A DNA stretch of 13,580 bases, from assembly GCA_046729975.1 (NCBI GenBank), contig JBKPHS010000182.1, positions 1-13,580 on the forward strand, in the 5' to 3' direction. The notes below the pieces were generated by a model that worked only from the letters and a program-made list of their open reading frames with translations, was not told the DNA's origin and did not search any database. This stretch comes from JBKPHS01 sp046729975 (GTDB lineage: Bacteria; Actinomycetota; Thermoleophilia; Solirubrobacterales; Thermoleophilaceae). Positions 6,059 to 12,265 of the stretch are shown piece after piece. Position 1 is the first letter of the stretch. The number at the start of each line of letters is the position of its first letter. The position numbers and the translations under genes are program-made.

Positions 6059-6453
6059 CAAAGCTCGCGCTCCAGCTGGAGCGCGAGGCTCGCCGCCTCC
6101 GGCAGCACCCTCGGCAGGCCCGGCGCGCCCTCGACCCAGCGCACGGTGCCGTCGCGCGTGCGCGCGGCGTAGACGCGCCGATCGGCCCGCGGGCCCTCGA
6201 ACCGCGCGCCCCTGTCGGCGTACTGCTCGAGGTCCCGGCGCACCTCGCGGGCGTCGATCAGCGTTCGGCTCTCGATGGGCCGCAGCTCCCCGCCGTCGCA
6301 GCGGCCGCGGCCGTCCTCGGTGACGACGAGCGACCTGCGGTCGCCGGAGAACCCGCCCGAGACCTCGATGGCGAGTATGTCGCCCGCGCTGCCGCCGCAG
6401 CCCGAGGCGACGATCGCGAGCGCGACCGCCCCGACGGCACTCGCCCGCCTCAT
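6055..6453 (-). CDS. Small putative lipoprotein of unknown function
   Basis: The ORF encodes 132 residues starting at the ATG at 6453. A short basic N-terminus (MRR), a hydrophobic segment and the lipobox VASGC with Cys19 indicate export and lipid anchoring. The mature part is charged, with LVVTEDGRGRCDGG (42-55) and YAARTRDGTVRWVEGAPGLPRVL (95-117), resembling small beta-rich secreted proteins. I recognise no family. Its ATG overlaps the dsrE-like stop (ATGA, 6450-6453), so it is co-translated with that gene. At its 3' end it overlaps the convergent Lon-domain gene by 4 nt, and its last codons contain a perfect 24-bp palindrome. Confidence 0.75.
   Translation of the reverse strand: MRRASAVGAVALAIVASGCGGSAGDILAIEVSGGFSGDRRSLVVTEDGRGRCDGGELRPIESRTLIDAREVRRDLEQYADRGARFEGPRADRRVYAARTRDGTVRWVEGAPGLPRVLPEAASLALQLERELC
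6064..6087. terminator. Perfect 24-bp palindrome after the Lon-domain gene, inside the lipoprotein gene
   Basis: CTCGCGCTCCAG (6064-6075) is followed directly by its exact reverse complement (6076-6087). It starts 6 nt after the Lon-domain TAA and can fold into a strong GC stem of about 10 bp in the plus transcript. It also encodes part of the lipoprotein C-terminus (LALQLERE). Probably a terminator embedded in the convergent gene. No U-tract. Confidence 0.5.
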
Positions 6454-6878
6454 ACGAAGACGAGCCTCGCCCCGGCGGTCTCGCGAAGGAAGCGCGGCGT
6501 GGAGATCACGCCGTCGAGGCGCTCGTCCACCGCGCCCGGCGTGAGTGCCATCGTCTCGACCGAGGCCGAGCAGGCGTAGAGGCGCAGGGCCTCGAGCTCC
6601 AGCGCGGTGTCGCGCAGCTCGGCGAGCGAGCGGGCGAACGTCTCGCGGCCCTCCCACGCGAGCGCCGGGGTCGCCTCGGGCTTTCGCGCACGGGCCGCGA
6701 GCTCGTCGTCGAGCACGAGCCCGAGCGCGCTGAAGGCCAGCAGCCCGGCGCAGGGGGCGCCGGTCGAGGCGGTCGAGACGATCACCGAAAGCCCCGAGTA
6801 GAGGCGCTCGAGCTCGCCCGTCGAGATCACCGCCGCGAGGTCGTATGCGGGCGTGGTCACAATCAGCGATTGTCGCAA
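6450..6878 (-). CDS. DsrE/DsrF-like family protein
   Basis: This 142-residue protein begins with a strand-forming SLIVTTP, then PCAGLLAFSALGLVLDD (42-58) and the family-typical block LEALRLYACSASVETM (95-110), with Cys103 at the place of the sulfur-carrying Cys of DsrE proteins. It ends with RLDGVISTPRFL. Such proteins accept persulfide sulfur, often from TusA, in the cytoplasm. The TTG at 6878 is chosen because GGAG lies 8 nt upstream (6890-6887) and the first beta strand needs these residues; an in-frame GTG at 6860 would remove it. Codons 2-11 are the first copy of the 27-bp repeat shared with the tusA start. It is followed by the small lipoprotein gene (4-nt overlap). Sulfur transfer with the nearby TusA is inferred. 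Confidence 0.8.
   Translation of the reverse strand: MRQSLIVTTPAYDLAAVISTGELERLYSGLSVIVSTASTGAPCAGLLAFSALGLVLDDELAARARKPEATPALAWEGRETFARSLAELRDTALELEALRLYACSASVETMALTPGAVDERLDGVISTPRFLRETAGARLVFV
6847..6873. repeat. 27-bp direct repeat, copy 1 (5' end of dsrE)
   Basis: Identical over 27 bp to 8910-8936. It contains ACAATCAGCGATTGT (6-bp arms, AGC centre). Sixteen nt further right, 6890-6900 (CGTGGATGCGC) repeats 8943-8953 of tusA, so the duplicated junction extends past the perfect core. Confidence 0.85.
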
Positions 6879-6918
6879 CGCCTTTACTCCGTGGATGCGC
6901 CGCCCGCTCTAGGAAGCG

Positions 6919-6954
6919 CCAGGGCCCCTCCCGGCGTCGCGGGAGGAGCCCTGG
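6919..6954 (-). terminator. Strong hairpin downstream of the BNR gene
   Basis: Arms 6919-6933 and 6940-6954 pair over 15 positions with one mismatch (CCAGGGC and CCTCCCG blocks) around a 6-nt loop. The structure starts 18 nt after the BNR stop on the minus strand. No clear U-tract, as is common for actinobacterial terminators. Confidence 0.7.
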
Positions 6955-6972
6955 TGAGCTGCGGATCAGAGC

Positions 6973-8646
6973 CTACGGACCCGCCGTGGTGTAGAACGCG
7001 TCGCTGAGCGGATGGAAGGGGTCGGTCCCGTTCCCCTCGACGAAGAACGGCGTGAACGTGGTCCCGAAGTTGTCGAGTCCCTCGTAGTCGCCGGTGAAGT
7101 ACCCGATCGCATACGGGGCAGTCCGCATGTTGAACGAGGTCGGGGTGAGCTGGGTCTCGTCGTCCCAGCTCGACTCTTGGCTGCAGTCCTCTGATGCGGC
7201 ATGGCAGTGGACCACCCAGTAGTCGGTGCTCAGCGCCGAGTCGTTCGGAGCGTCGTTGCGGAAGTCGTAGTACGTCACCGCAACGTCCCCGTTGTCCGAC
7301 ACGTGGACGGACGCCGTAAACGCCTGCTTCCCGGAGGCGGTGTGGTTCACCTTGACCGGCGTCGACCAGTGGTGGCCGCCGTCGATCGAGCGCGAGAGCA
7401 GGATCGTGTCGTCGACTGGCAAGGTCGAGCCGAGCTGCTGCACAGTCGCCGTCCGGTGGGTCTGCCAGACGGCGTACATGTACCCCCTCGTCGCCGATGA
7501 TGTGGCTGTGTAATCCACCGCGAAATCCGGGAGGATGTCGCCGGTTCGCACCAGCAGGCACGGGGTCGACGGCGTGTTGTCACCCAGGCAGTTCACGGGC
7601 TCCGGATCACGGACACCGCGGTCCCCCATGTTGGCGATGATCGTCGGACTCGACGACCAGGTGTCGCCCTGGTCCTCCGAGAAGATGACCGCGGCGTTGT
7701 CGCCTCTCCGTATGCCGTGTGCGTTCGAACCGGTGATGTAGTTGAACCCGTCCACGAGGGTGCCGGTGTCCGGCAGCACGACGATCTGGTTGCCGATCGT
7801 CTGAGTCCGGGACGGCTTAGGCGCGAAGACCTTGCGCGCCGGCTCCCAGGTCGCCCCGTTGTCCGTGCTGCGCGCGAACCACGTCGGCCCGTGAAAAGCA
7901 AGCGCGTGCGCGTACGCCTGGGGCGGGGTCAGAGGGTTGTCGTTGGGCGACTCGATGCGGTCCCAGACCGCATACACGTAGTTGTGGCCCCCATTGATCA
8001 CGTTGACCGGATCGGCGGTGATCGACTCCTTGTCGTTGAACCGATTTGCGAGCGGCCCCGACCTGGAGTTGTCCTCCCTCAGCGTCTTCGGGGTGCTCCA
8101 AGTGTTGCCGCCGTCGAGCGACCGGCTCGCTAGCACGGCGTTGTGCGCTGTGGAGCGGTCGAACGAGATGCTGATCGCATGGAGCGTCCCCAGCCCGTTC
8201 GACGGGCTCGGCGACCACGAGAGCCACGGGTCAGAGGACCGCTCGTACGGACTGTCGAAGCTACCTGGGCCATCTATGTCCGCGCACTCGCTGAAGGCGG
8301 GCCACGTCTTAGACCAGCTTGTCCCGCCGTCGTGCGTGATGCCGGCTACGAGGCCGTGGGCCCCGCCGTCCGACCAGCGGTCCTGCTGCCAGAAGCCCGC
8401 AAGATTCTGCGAGTCCTGCGGGTTGACCTCGATCCACGGCTCAACCTCGGTGCCAAGGACGTTCACGCCGGGCACCTCGGATGAAGTGTGGAACCCTTCG
8501 CCCGGGCCGCCGCACCCGGCCGCAAAGGGACTGGCTCCGCTGGCGAGCGTCAACCCCGGGGTTGTGTAAGTAGTGGCGCTCGCGGCGGCACTACCGGCGA
8601 CCAGGCTGGCCGCGGCAACCGCGAGCGCGACGAGTAGTCGCCTCAC
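6973..8646 (-). CDS. Secreted BNR/Asp-box repeat protein (sialidase-like fold)
   Basis: This 557-residue protein has a Sec signal peptide (MRRLLVALAVAAASLVAGSAAASA, cleavage near residue 24) and no lipobox. Five Asp-box motifs, THDGGTSW (104-111), SLDGGNTW (176-183), STDNGATW (260-267), SEDQGDTW (323-330) and SIDGGHHW (420-427), indicate a beta-propeller of the sialidase superfamily. I see no clear RIP/FRIP arginine motif, so sialidase activity is not supported; glycan binding or another glycosidase is possible. The GTG at 8646 has an excellent SD, AGGAGG at 7 nt, unlike several SD-less neighbours. GC is visibly lower (34 of 60 in 7981-8040, against 51 of 60 in 11701-11760). It sits between two copies of a 27-bp repeat, suggesting acquisition. 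It probably acts outside the cell. Confidence 0.85.
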   Translation of the reverse strand: MRRLLVALAVAAASLVAGSAAASATTYTTPGLTLASGASPFAAGCGGPGEGFHTSSEVPGVNVLGTEVEPWIEVNPQDSQNLAGFWQQDRWSDGGAHGLVAGITHDGGTSWSKTWPAFSECADIDGPGSFDSPYERSSDPWLSWSPSPSNGLGTLHAISISFDRSTAHNAVLASRSLDGGNTWSTPKTLREDNSRSGPLANRFNDKESITADPVNVINGGHNYVYAVWDRIESPNDNPLTPPQAYAHALAFHGPTWFARSTDNGATWEPARKVFAPKPSRTQTIGNQIVVLPDTGTLVDGFNYITGSNAHGIRRGDNAAVIFSEDQGDTWSSSPTIIANMGDRGVRDPEPVNCLGDNTPSTPCLLVRTGDILPDFAVDYTATSSATRGYMYAVWQTHRTATVQQLGSTLPVDDTILLSRSIDGGHHWSTPVKVNHTASGKQAFTASVHVSDNGDVAVTYYDFRNDAPNDSALSTDYWVVHCHAASEDCSQESSWDDETQLTPTSFNMRTAPYAIGYFTGDYEGLDNFGTTFTPFFVEGNGTDPFHPLSDAFYTTAGP

Positions 8647-8650
8647 AATC

Positions 8651-8659
8651 CCTCCTCCT
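8651..8659 (-). promoter_or_regulatory. Strong SD of the BNR gene
   Basis: On the minus strand overlapping AGGAGG copies lie 7 nt (8659-8654) and 4 nt (8656-8651) before the GTG at 8646, which fixes the start directly before the signal peptide. Confidence 0.8.
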
Positions 8660-8719
8660 CCTGCCCCTCCGAATGTTGCAGTGAGGCACAGGGCGCGCCA
8701 ACGCGTCCGCGCTGAGCTT

Positions 8720-8747
8720 GGTGTAGCACGCTGGCGGCGAGACGCAA
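8720..8747 (-). promoter_or_regulatory. Possible promoter of the BNR gene
   Basis: On the minus strand TTGCGT (8747-8742), a 16-bp spacer and TACACC (8725-8720) are seen, with TGC just before the -10 (extended -10). This would give a leader of about 65 nt containing the SD. Moderate match only. Confidence 0.3.
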
Positions 8748-8909
8748 GCCTGGCTGAGCGATTTTGGCCGCGGTGACCAGCAGCTCCGAGCGCAGTTTGC
8801 CCCGGTGGCCAATGGTTGCCGCCTGAACCGGCGTGCCAACGGGCCGGTCCTTGCCCGAGGTCTCGCCGGTTAGCGTCTCGTGAGCAAATCGCCGAGACCC
8901 ACCTACGGA

Positions 8910-8936
8910 GCGGGCGTGGTCACAATCAGCGATTGT
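8910..8936. repeat. 27-bp direct repeat, copy 2 (start of tusA)
   Basis: Identical to 6847-6873. On the minus strand it still encodes QSLIVTTPA, the dsrE N-terminus, then runs into a stop (QSLIVTTPAP*). The dyad is longer here: GTCACAATC (8919-8927), AGC, GATTGTGAC (8931-8939), perfect 9-bp arms covering the tusA GTG at 8935. Confidence 0.85.
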
Positions 8937-9150
8937 GACGGTCGTGGATGCGCGCGGGCTCGCCTGCCCCCTTCCGCTCGCGATGGCGCAGCGGCGCATG
9001 GCCGAGCTCGCGCCGGGCGACGAGATGCTGGTGCTGGCGACCGATCCCGAGGCGCCGATCGACCTCGCCGCCTGGGCGGCAGACGAGGGCCACTCCTACT
9101 CGGAGCGGGAGGCCCAGGGGTGGATCGAGCTCAGGCTCAGGAAGAGCTGA
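8935..9150 (+). CDS. tusA: TusA-family sulfur carrier protein
   Basis: This 71-residue protein has the TusA fold signature VDARGLACPLPLAMAQRRM, with Cys11 in the CPxP motif as the persulfide carrier. TusA relatives accept sulfane sulfur from cysteine desulfurase or rhodanese and pass it to DsrE-type partners in the cytoplasm. Length is typical. The GTG at 8935 is the first start after an in-frame stop at 8881; a GTG at 8944 (MDARGL) is equally possible and is the codon shared with the remnant near dsrE. No clear SD. A 9-bp-arm dyad covers the first start. The DsrE-family gene lies about 2 kb away on the other strand, beyond the BNR gene, and the two probably once lay back to back. The gene ends 6 nt before the stop of the convergent DUF1059-like gene. 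Confidence 0.87.
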   Translation: MTVVDARGLACPLPLAMAQRRMAELAPGDEMLVLATDPEAPIDLAAWAADEGHSYSEREAQGWIELRLRKS

Positions 9151-9158
9151 CCGGCTCT
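9143..9158. terminator. Small hairpin across the tusA/DUF1059 convergent stops
   Basis: AGAGC (9143-9147) and GCTCT (9154-9158) flank a 6-nt loop that includes the tusA TGA; the minus-strand TAG (9157-9159) overlaps the right arm. Outer CAGG/CCTG could extend it with bulges. Weak but well placed. Confidence 0.35.
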
Positions 9159-9315
9159 AGGCCTGCTCGGCCATCGAGAGCAGCTGCTCGTGCGTGACCT
9201 GGCCTTGCATCTCCGGATGTTCCTGCTGGATGTGGCGGTCGGCCTCGGCGAGCAGCTCCTCGTCCGTCTCGCCCTGGACCTGGTACCCGCAGTCGCAGTT
9301 GATCACCTTCGCCAT
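9157..9315 (-). CDS. DUF1059-like small protein
   Basis: This 52-residue protein, MAKVINCDCGYQVQGETDEELLAEADRH followed by a His/Glu-rich helix ending LLSMAEQA, matches the DUF1059 pattern: a short beta part with CDCG (Cys7, Cys9), then GETDEEL and a helix with conserved His. The paired Cys and His residues suggest metal binding or redox sensitivity, but the family function is unknown. The ATG at 9315 has a clear SD, AGGAGG at 6 nt. It lies downstream of the DHFR-like reductase on the same strand with a 35-nt gap and converges with tusA. Confidence 0.78.
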   Translation of the reverse strand: MAKVINCDCGYQVQGETDEELLAEADRHIQQEHPEMQGQVTHEQLLSMAEQA

Positions 9316-9350
9316 GCCTGCCTCCTCTCGTCCCCACGTGCACTTCCCGG

Positions 9351-9908
9351 TTAACGGCGCACGTAATCCAGGTAGACGACGCGAGACCCAAACGTCCGTG
9401 TCTCGACGAGCTCCAGATCGATCCTCTCGTCGAGCGCGGGAAAGTACGGCGTGCCGGCGCCCAGGACGACCGGACTGACGAAGAGCCGGTACTCGTCGAC
9501 GAGGCCCGCCTCGATGAAGGTGGAGGCCAGGCCGGCGCCGCCGACCGCCAGGTCCTTTCCCGGTTGCTCCTTCAGCCTGGCGACCTCCTCGGCGGCGCCG
9601 TCCCTGACGAGCCTGGCATTGCCCTCGACCTTCTCGAGCGTCCTCGAGAACACGATCTTCGGCGTGTCCTTCCAGATGCGGGCAAACTCGAGCTGGTGCT
9701 CCGGAGCGGATGGGTTCTCCTCGGCCGTCTCCCAAGGGATCATCGCCTCGTACAGACGGCGTCCGTAGAGGTACGCGCCCACCTCGCGCGCCTGCTGGTT
9801 GTGAAACCGGTGCAGCTGCTCGTCCGGCGCCGACCAGTCGATCTCCCCCTCGGGCCCGGCGATGTAGCCGTCCAGCGAGACTCCGAACGAGTAGATCAGC
9901 TTCCTCAC
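9351..9908 (-). CDS. DHFR/RibD C-terminal-like reductase
   Basis: This 185-residue protein belongs to the dihydrofolate reductase-like family (RibD C-terminal domain, PF01872). It opens MRKLIYSFGVSLDGYIAGPEGEIDW, then LYGRRLYEAM (47-56), FSRTLEKVEGNARLV (87-101) and the dinucleotide-binding KDLAVGGAGLASTFIEAGLVDEYRLFVSPVVLGAGTPYF. Members are NADPH-dependent reductases of mostly unknown substrate; they are neither true FolA nor full RibD. The GTG at 9908 directly follows the TAA of the upstream membrane-protein gene (TAAGTG), so translation is coupled. Cytoplasmic. Physiological substrate unknown. Confidence 0.88.
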   Translation of the reverse strand: MRKLIYSFGVSLDGYIAGPEGEIDWSAPDEQLHRFHNQQAREVGAYLYGRRLYEAMIPWETAEENPSAPEHQLEFARIWKDTPKIVFSRTLEKVEGNARLVRDGAAEEVARLKEQPGKDLAVGGAGLASTFIEAGLVDEYRLFVSPVVLGAGTPYFPALDERIDLELVETRTFGSRVVYLDYVRR

Positions 9909-10556
9909 TTACATCGCCGGAGTCTCCCGCGGCGGCGGTGCCGCGGCTGGCGGCTGCCGCAGGTAGAGCAGGATGCTGACCACGAGGATCCAGACGAGCG
10001 ACGCGATGAAACCGAAGAAGCCGGCGGGAGTGATGCTCACGATCCCGATCACGATCGCCGCCCACCCGAGCGAGGCGGGCAGAACGCCGGTCCGCAGGGT
10101 GAGCAGTCCGGTCGCGAACAGGAGCCCGAGCACGCCGATCGCGAAGGGGAAGAACACGTCGGAGTTCATCACCGACAGCGTCTGAGTCACCGCAGGCGGC
10201 ACGTCTCCGGCGGTGTCGGCAGCCGCGAACTGGATTCCGGCTCCAACCGCAGCGGCGCCCACGAGCACGATGCCGCCCCCGTATGCGATCGCCGATAGGC
10301 GTCCGGTTCCGCCCTCCGCGACGCGAAGCGCGCTCCGAAGCGTGCCGACGAACCAGAGCAGAAAGAGCGCCGCCAGCGCGGCGAAGATCGATCCAATGAT
10401 CAGCTCGTCGTCGTTCGAGGTCCAGAAGTCGATCACCTTGCGGGTGCTGTCGTCCGCGTCCGGCGGCTCGCCGCCCAGCAGGAACGCCGGTACGAGAAGC
10501 ACGAAGAAGACGACCCCGGTCAGCGGCGCCAGCCGCTCCCATCGCCCAGCCTGCAT
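9909..10556 (-). CDS. Multi-pass membrane protein of unknown function
   Basis: This 215-residue hydrophobic protein has about six predicted membrane segments: roughly residues 12-28, 52-72, 90-111, 133-153, 162-180 and 181-199. A short acidic loop (EPPDADDSTRKVIDFWTSNDDE, 30-51) between the first two probably faces outward, and the C-terminal tail is Pro/Ala-rich (QPPAAAPPPRETPAM). The layout resembles DUF4386-type membrane proteins, but I cannot assign it firmly. The ATG at 10556 has a strong SD (GGGAGG at 5 nt). It directly precedes the reductase gene, with the stop and start codons abutting, and follows the GGT-like gene by 46 nt, so the three may be one transcription unit. Confidence 0.75.
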   Translation of the reverse strand: MQAGRWERLAPLTGVVFFVLLVPAFLLGGEPPDADDSTRKVIDFWTSNDDELIIGSIFAALAALFLLWFVGTLRSALRVAEGGTGRLSAIAYGGGIVLVGAAAVGAGIQFAAADTAGDVPPAVTQTLSVMNSDVFFPFAIGVLGLLFATGLLTLRTGVLPASLGWAAIVIGIVSITPAGFFGFIASLVWILVVSILLYLRQPPAAAPPPRETPAM

Positions 10557-10602
10557 AGAGACCTCCCTTTAGGTTGGCGCGATGCTCTCAGGCGCCCGGG
10601 CC

Positions 10603-12126
10603 CTAGTCAACGACGACGGCCACGCCGCCGCGGCGCGGATCGCCGCCACCTGAGAGCTCTCCGGTTTCGGGATCCCTGGCCACCGCCTGGACGCCCCCGA
10701 AGAAGAGGTTGCGCTCGCGCCAGCGGCGCACCGTCCAAGCATCGCGCTCGATCGCCGCGATCGCCGCCTCGTCCACACCCGGCTCCGCCTCGACGATGCC
10801 GAGCTCGTAGTGGATGCGCGAGCGGTCCACGGCCTCCTGGGCGGCCATTCCGCCGTCGACAACGCCGGTGATCGTCTGGAGGATCGCCGAGCGGATCCGG
10901 TTCGAGCCGGCCGAGCCGAGCCCGACCTCGGTCCGGCCGTCGCGCAGCACCATGGTCGGCGCCATCATGCTCGGGATCCTCCGGCCCGGCTCGTGGCGGT
11001 GAAAACCGTGCGGATTGAGGTCCTCCTCGCCGAGCATGTTGTTCATGTGGACGCCGGTGCCCGGCACGATCACTCCTGAGCACGAACCGTTGGAGCATGT
11101 GACGCTGGCGCAGGCGCCGTGCTCGTCGAGCACCGCCAGGTGCGTCGTGGAGCCGAGCCGCGAGTGGACCTGGCGCGCCGCGGTCTCGAGCGCCTCCCCG
11201 TGGAGGAAGCGCTCCAGGTATCCCTCGGACTGAAGGCCGTCGACGAACTCCTTGGTGCGGGCCCGGTTCGCGCTGTCCATCACACGCACGAGGGCGACCA
11301 GGTCGCCGGGCTCGCCGACGCGCTCCAACAGGTCGAGCGAGTAGGCGATCAGGATGCCGCCGGAGGAGGGCGGCGGGTTCGTCAGCACGTCGCGACCGCG
11401 GTAGCGGGCGCGCGCCGGCTCGCGCTCCACGACCTCGTACGCGGCGAGGTCCTCGCGCGTCACGAGCCCGCCTCGCTCGAGCACCCAGTCGCTGACGGCG
11501 GCCGCCACGTCCCCCGCGTAGAGGAACCCGGGGCCCTCGGCCCCGAGCCGCTCGAGAAGGCCGCCCAGCTCGGGGAGGGCGATCCGATCGCCCGCGCGCA
11601 GGATCCGCCCCTCCGGCGCGTAGATCTCAGCAGCCTCCGGCGTCGAGCGCAGGATCGGCTCCAGCACAGTGAACAGGAAGCCCTGCATCTCGGTGACCTC
11701 GAGGCCGTCGCGGGCCACGCGGGCCGGCTCCTCGACCAGCGCGCCGAGGGGCGCGCTGCCGAAGCGCTCGAGCGCCTCCGTGAGGCCGGCCGCGGTGCCG
11801 TACACGCCGCACGAGGAGGGGCCGATGTTGAAGACCTGGATGCCCTCGTCCGCGAACTTCACGTCGATCGGCCGGAGCTCGGCGGGCTCCGGGTTCGCGA
11901 GGCCCCGACCGGGGGCGGCCACGAAGAAGTCGAGCAGATGATCCTCCCCGCCCGCGGTGTGGACCAGCATGAAGCCGCCTGCCCCGGGGCCGGTGAGGGG
12001 CGACTCCGCGACGAACGACATCAGCACCGCGGCGACCGCCGCATCGACAGCGTTGCCGCCCTCGCGCAGCACGCGCGCGCCCGCCTCCGCGGTCAGCGAA
12101 TGCCCTGCAGCAACTACGCCCTTCAT
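10603..12126 (-). CDS. Gamma-glutamyltranspeptidase-like Ntn hydrolase
   Basis: This 507-residue protein has the GGT fold markers: EAGARVLREGGNAVDAAVAA (14-33), PPPSSGGI (251-258), the autocleavage/catalytic STTH with Thr327 (326-329), SNGSCSGVIVPGTGVHMNNML (345-365), VGLGSAGSNRI (401-411) and GGGDPRRGG near the end. Cleavage before Thr327 would give subunits of about 326 and 181 residues. Two things are odd. There is no signal peptide, so it is probably cytoplasmic. The usual DxREAP-type motif carrying the alpha-carboxylate-binding Arg is replaced by DFFVAAP (66-72), so the substrate may not be glutathione; a related amide hydrolase or acylase is possible. No SD; a GACAAT hexamer ends 6 nt before the ATG at 12126. 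It follows ftsZ on the same strand after 139 nt with hairpins. Confidence 0.87.
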   Translation of the reverse strand: MKGVVAAGHSLTAEAGARVLREGGNAVDAAVAAVLMSFVAESPLTGPGAGGFMLVHTAGGEDHLLDFFVAAPGRGLANPEPAELRPIDVKFADEGIQVFNIGPSSCGVYGTAAGLTEALERFGSAPLGALVEEPARVARDGLEVTEMQGFLFTVLEPILRSTPEAAEIYAPEGRILRAGDRIALPELGGLLERLGAEGPGFLYAGDVAAAVSDWVLERGGLVTREDLAAYEVVEREPARARYRGRDVLTNPPPSSGGILIAYSLDLLERVGEPGDLVALVRVMDSANRARTKEFVDGLQSEGYLERFLHGEALETAARQVHSRLGSTTHLAVLDEHGACASVTCSNGSCSGVIVPGTGVHMNNMLGEEDLNPHGFHRHEPGRRIPSMMAPTMVLRDGRTEVGLGSAGSNRIRSAILQTITGVVDGGMAAQEAVDRSRIHYELGIVEAEPGVDEAAIAAIERDAWTVRRWRERNLFFGGVQAVARDPETGELSGGGDPRRGGVAVVVD

Positions 12127-12187
12127 CGGGTGATTGTCCCGCGCGGCTGCAAACCTGCGCCATGCGGGGTCATCGGTCGCTCACCTG

Positions 12188-12231
12188 CCAAGCAGGCCAC
12201 GCTCCCTGCTTCCCCCCGCCTGGCTTGGTTT
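12188..12231. terminator. Imperfect inverted repeat between ftsZ and the GGT-like gene
   Basis: CCAAGCAGGC on the left pairs with GCCTGGCTTGG on the right with one bulged base, followed on the plus strand by TTTT. No plus-strand gene reads into it, so it may act as a second minus-strand stop signal after ftsZ or be incidental. Confidence 0.3.
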
Positions 12232-12244
12232 TCGCCACGCTGCG

Positions 12245-12261
12245 GCCGCGCTGCGCGCGGC
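12245..12261 (-). terminator. GC hairpin just after ftsZ
   Basis: GCCGCGC (12245-12251), TGC, GCGCGGC (12255-12261) form a perfect 7-bp stem starting 4 nt after the ftsZ TAG on the minus strand. No U-tract. A likely terminator or attenuator before the GGT-like gene. Confidence 0.5.
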
Positions 12262-12265
12262 TTCT

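Larger units (their letters stand above)
8647..8934. other. Intergenic stretch upstream of the BNR gene
   Basis: These 288 bases hold the BNR ribosome binding site, its possible promoter, a 7-bp inverted repeat (GGTCTCG at 8859-8865, CGAGACC at 8893-8899) and the second 27-bp repeat copy at the right end. I see no convincing coding frame. Confidence 0.6.

Noticed and set aside
6055..6657. Longer start for the small lipoprotein (200 residues)
   Set aside because: The extra N-terminus is an Arg/Gly-rich shadow of dsrE. The ATG at 6453 gives a clean signal peptide and an ATGA overlap.
6973..8646. Calling the BNR protein a sialidase
   Set aside because: Asp boxes occur in many propellers, and no clear RIP/FRIP arginine motif is visible.
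8859..8899. Terminator at GGTCTCG/CGAGACC
   Set aside because: The 27-nt loop is long, there is no U-tract, and no gene ends nearby.
6847..8936. Insertion sequence or integron with terminal repeats
   Set aside because: There is no transposase or integrase between the repeats and no inverted ends. The repeat is better described as a duplicated gene junction.
8643..8999. 118-residue minus frame upstream of the BNR gene
   Set aside because: It lacks family features and overlaps the tusA start and the BNR leader.
9157..10542. 461-residue minus frame spanning three genes
   Set aside because: Only its last 52 codons are real (DUF1059-like). The rest is out of frame with the reductase and membrane-protein genes.
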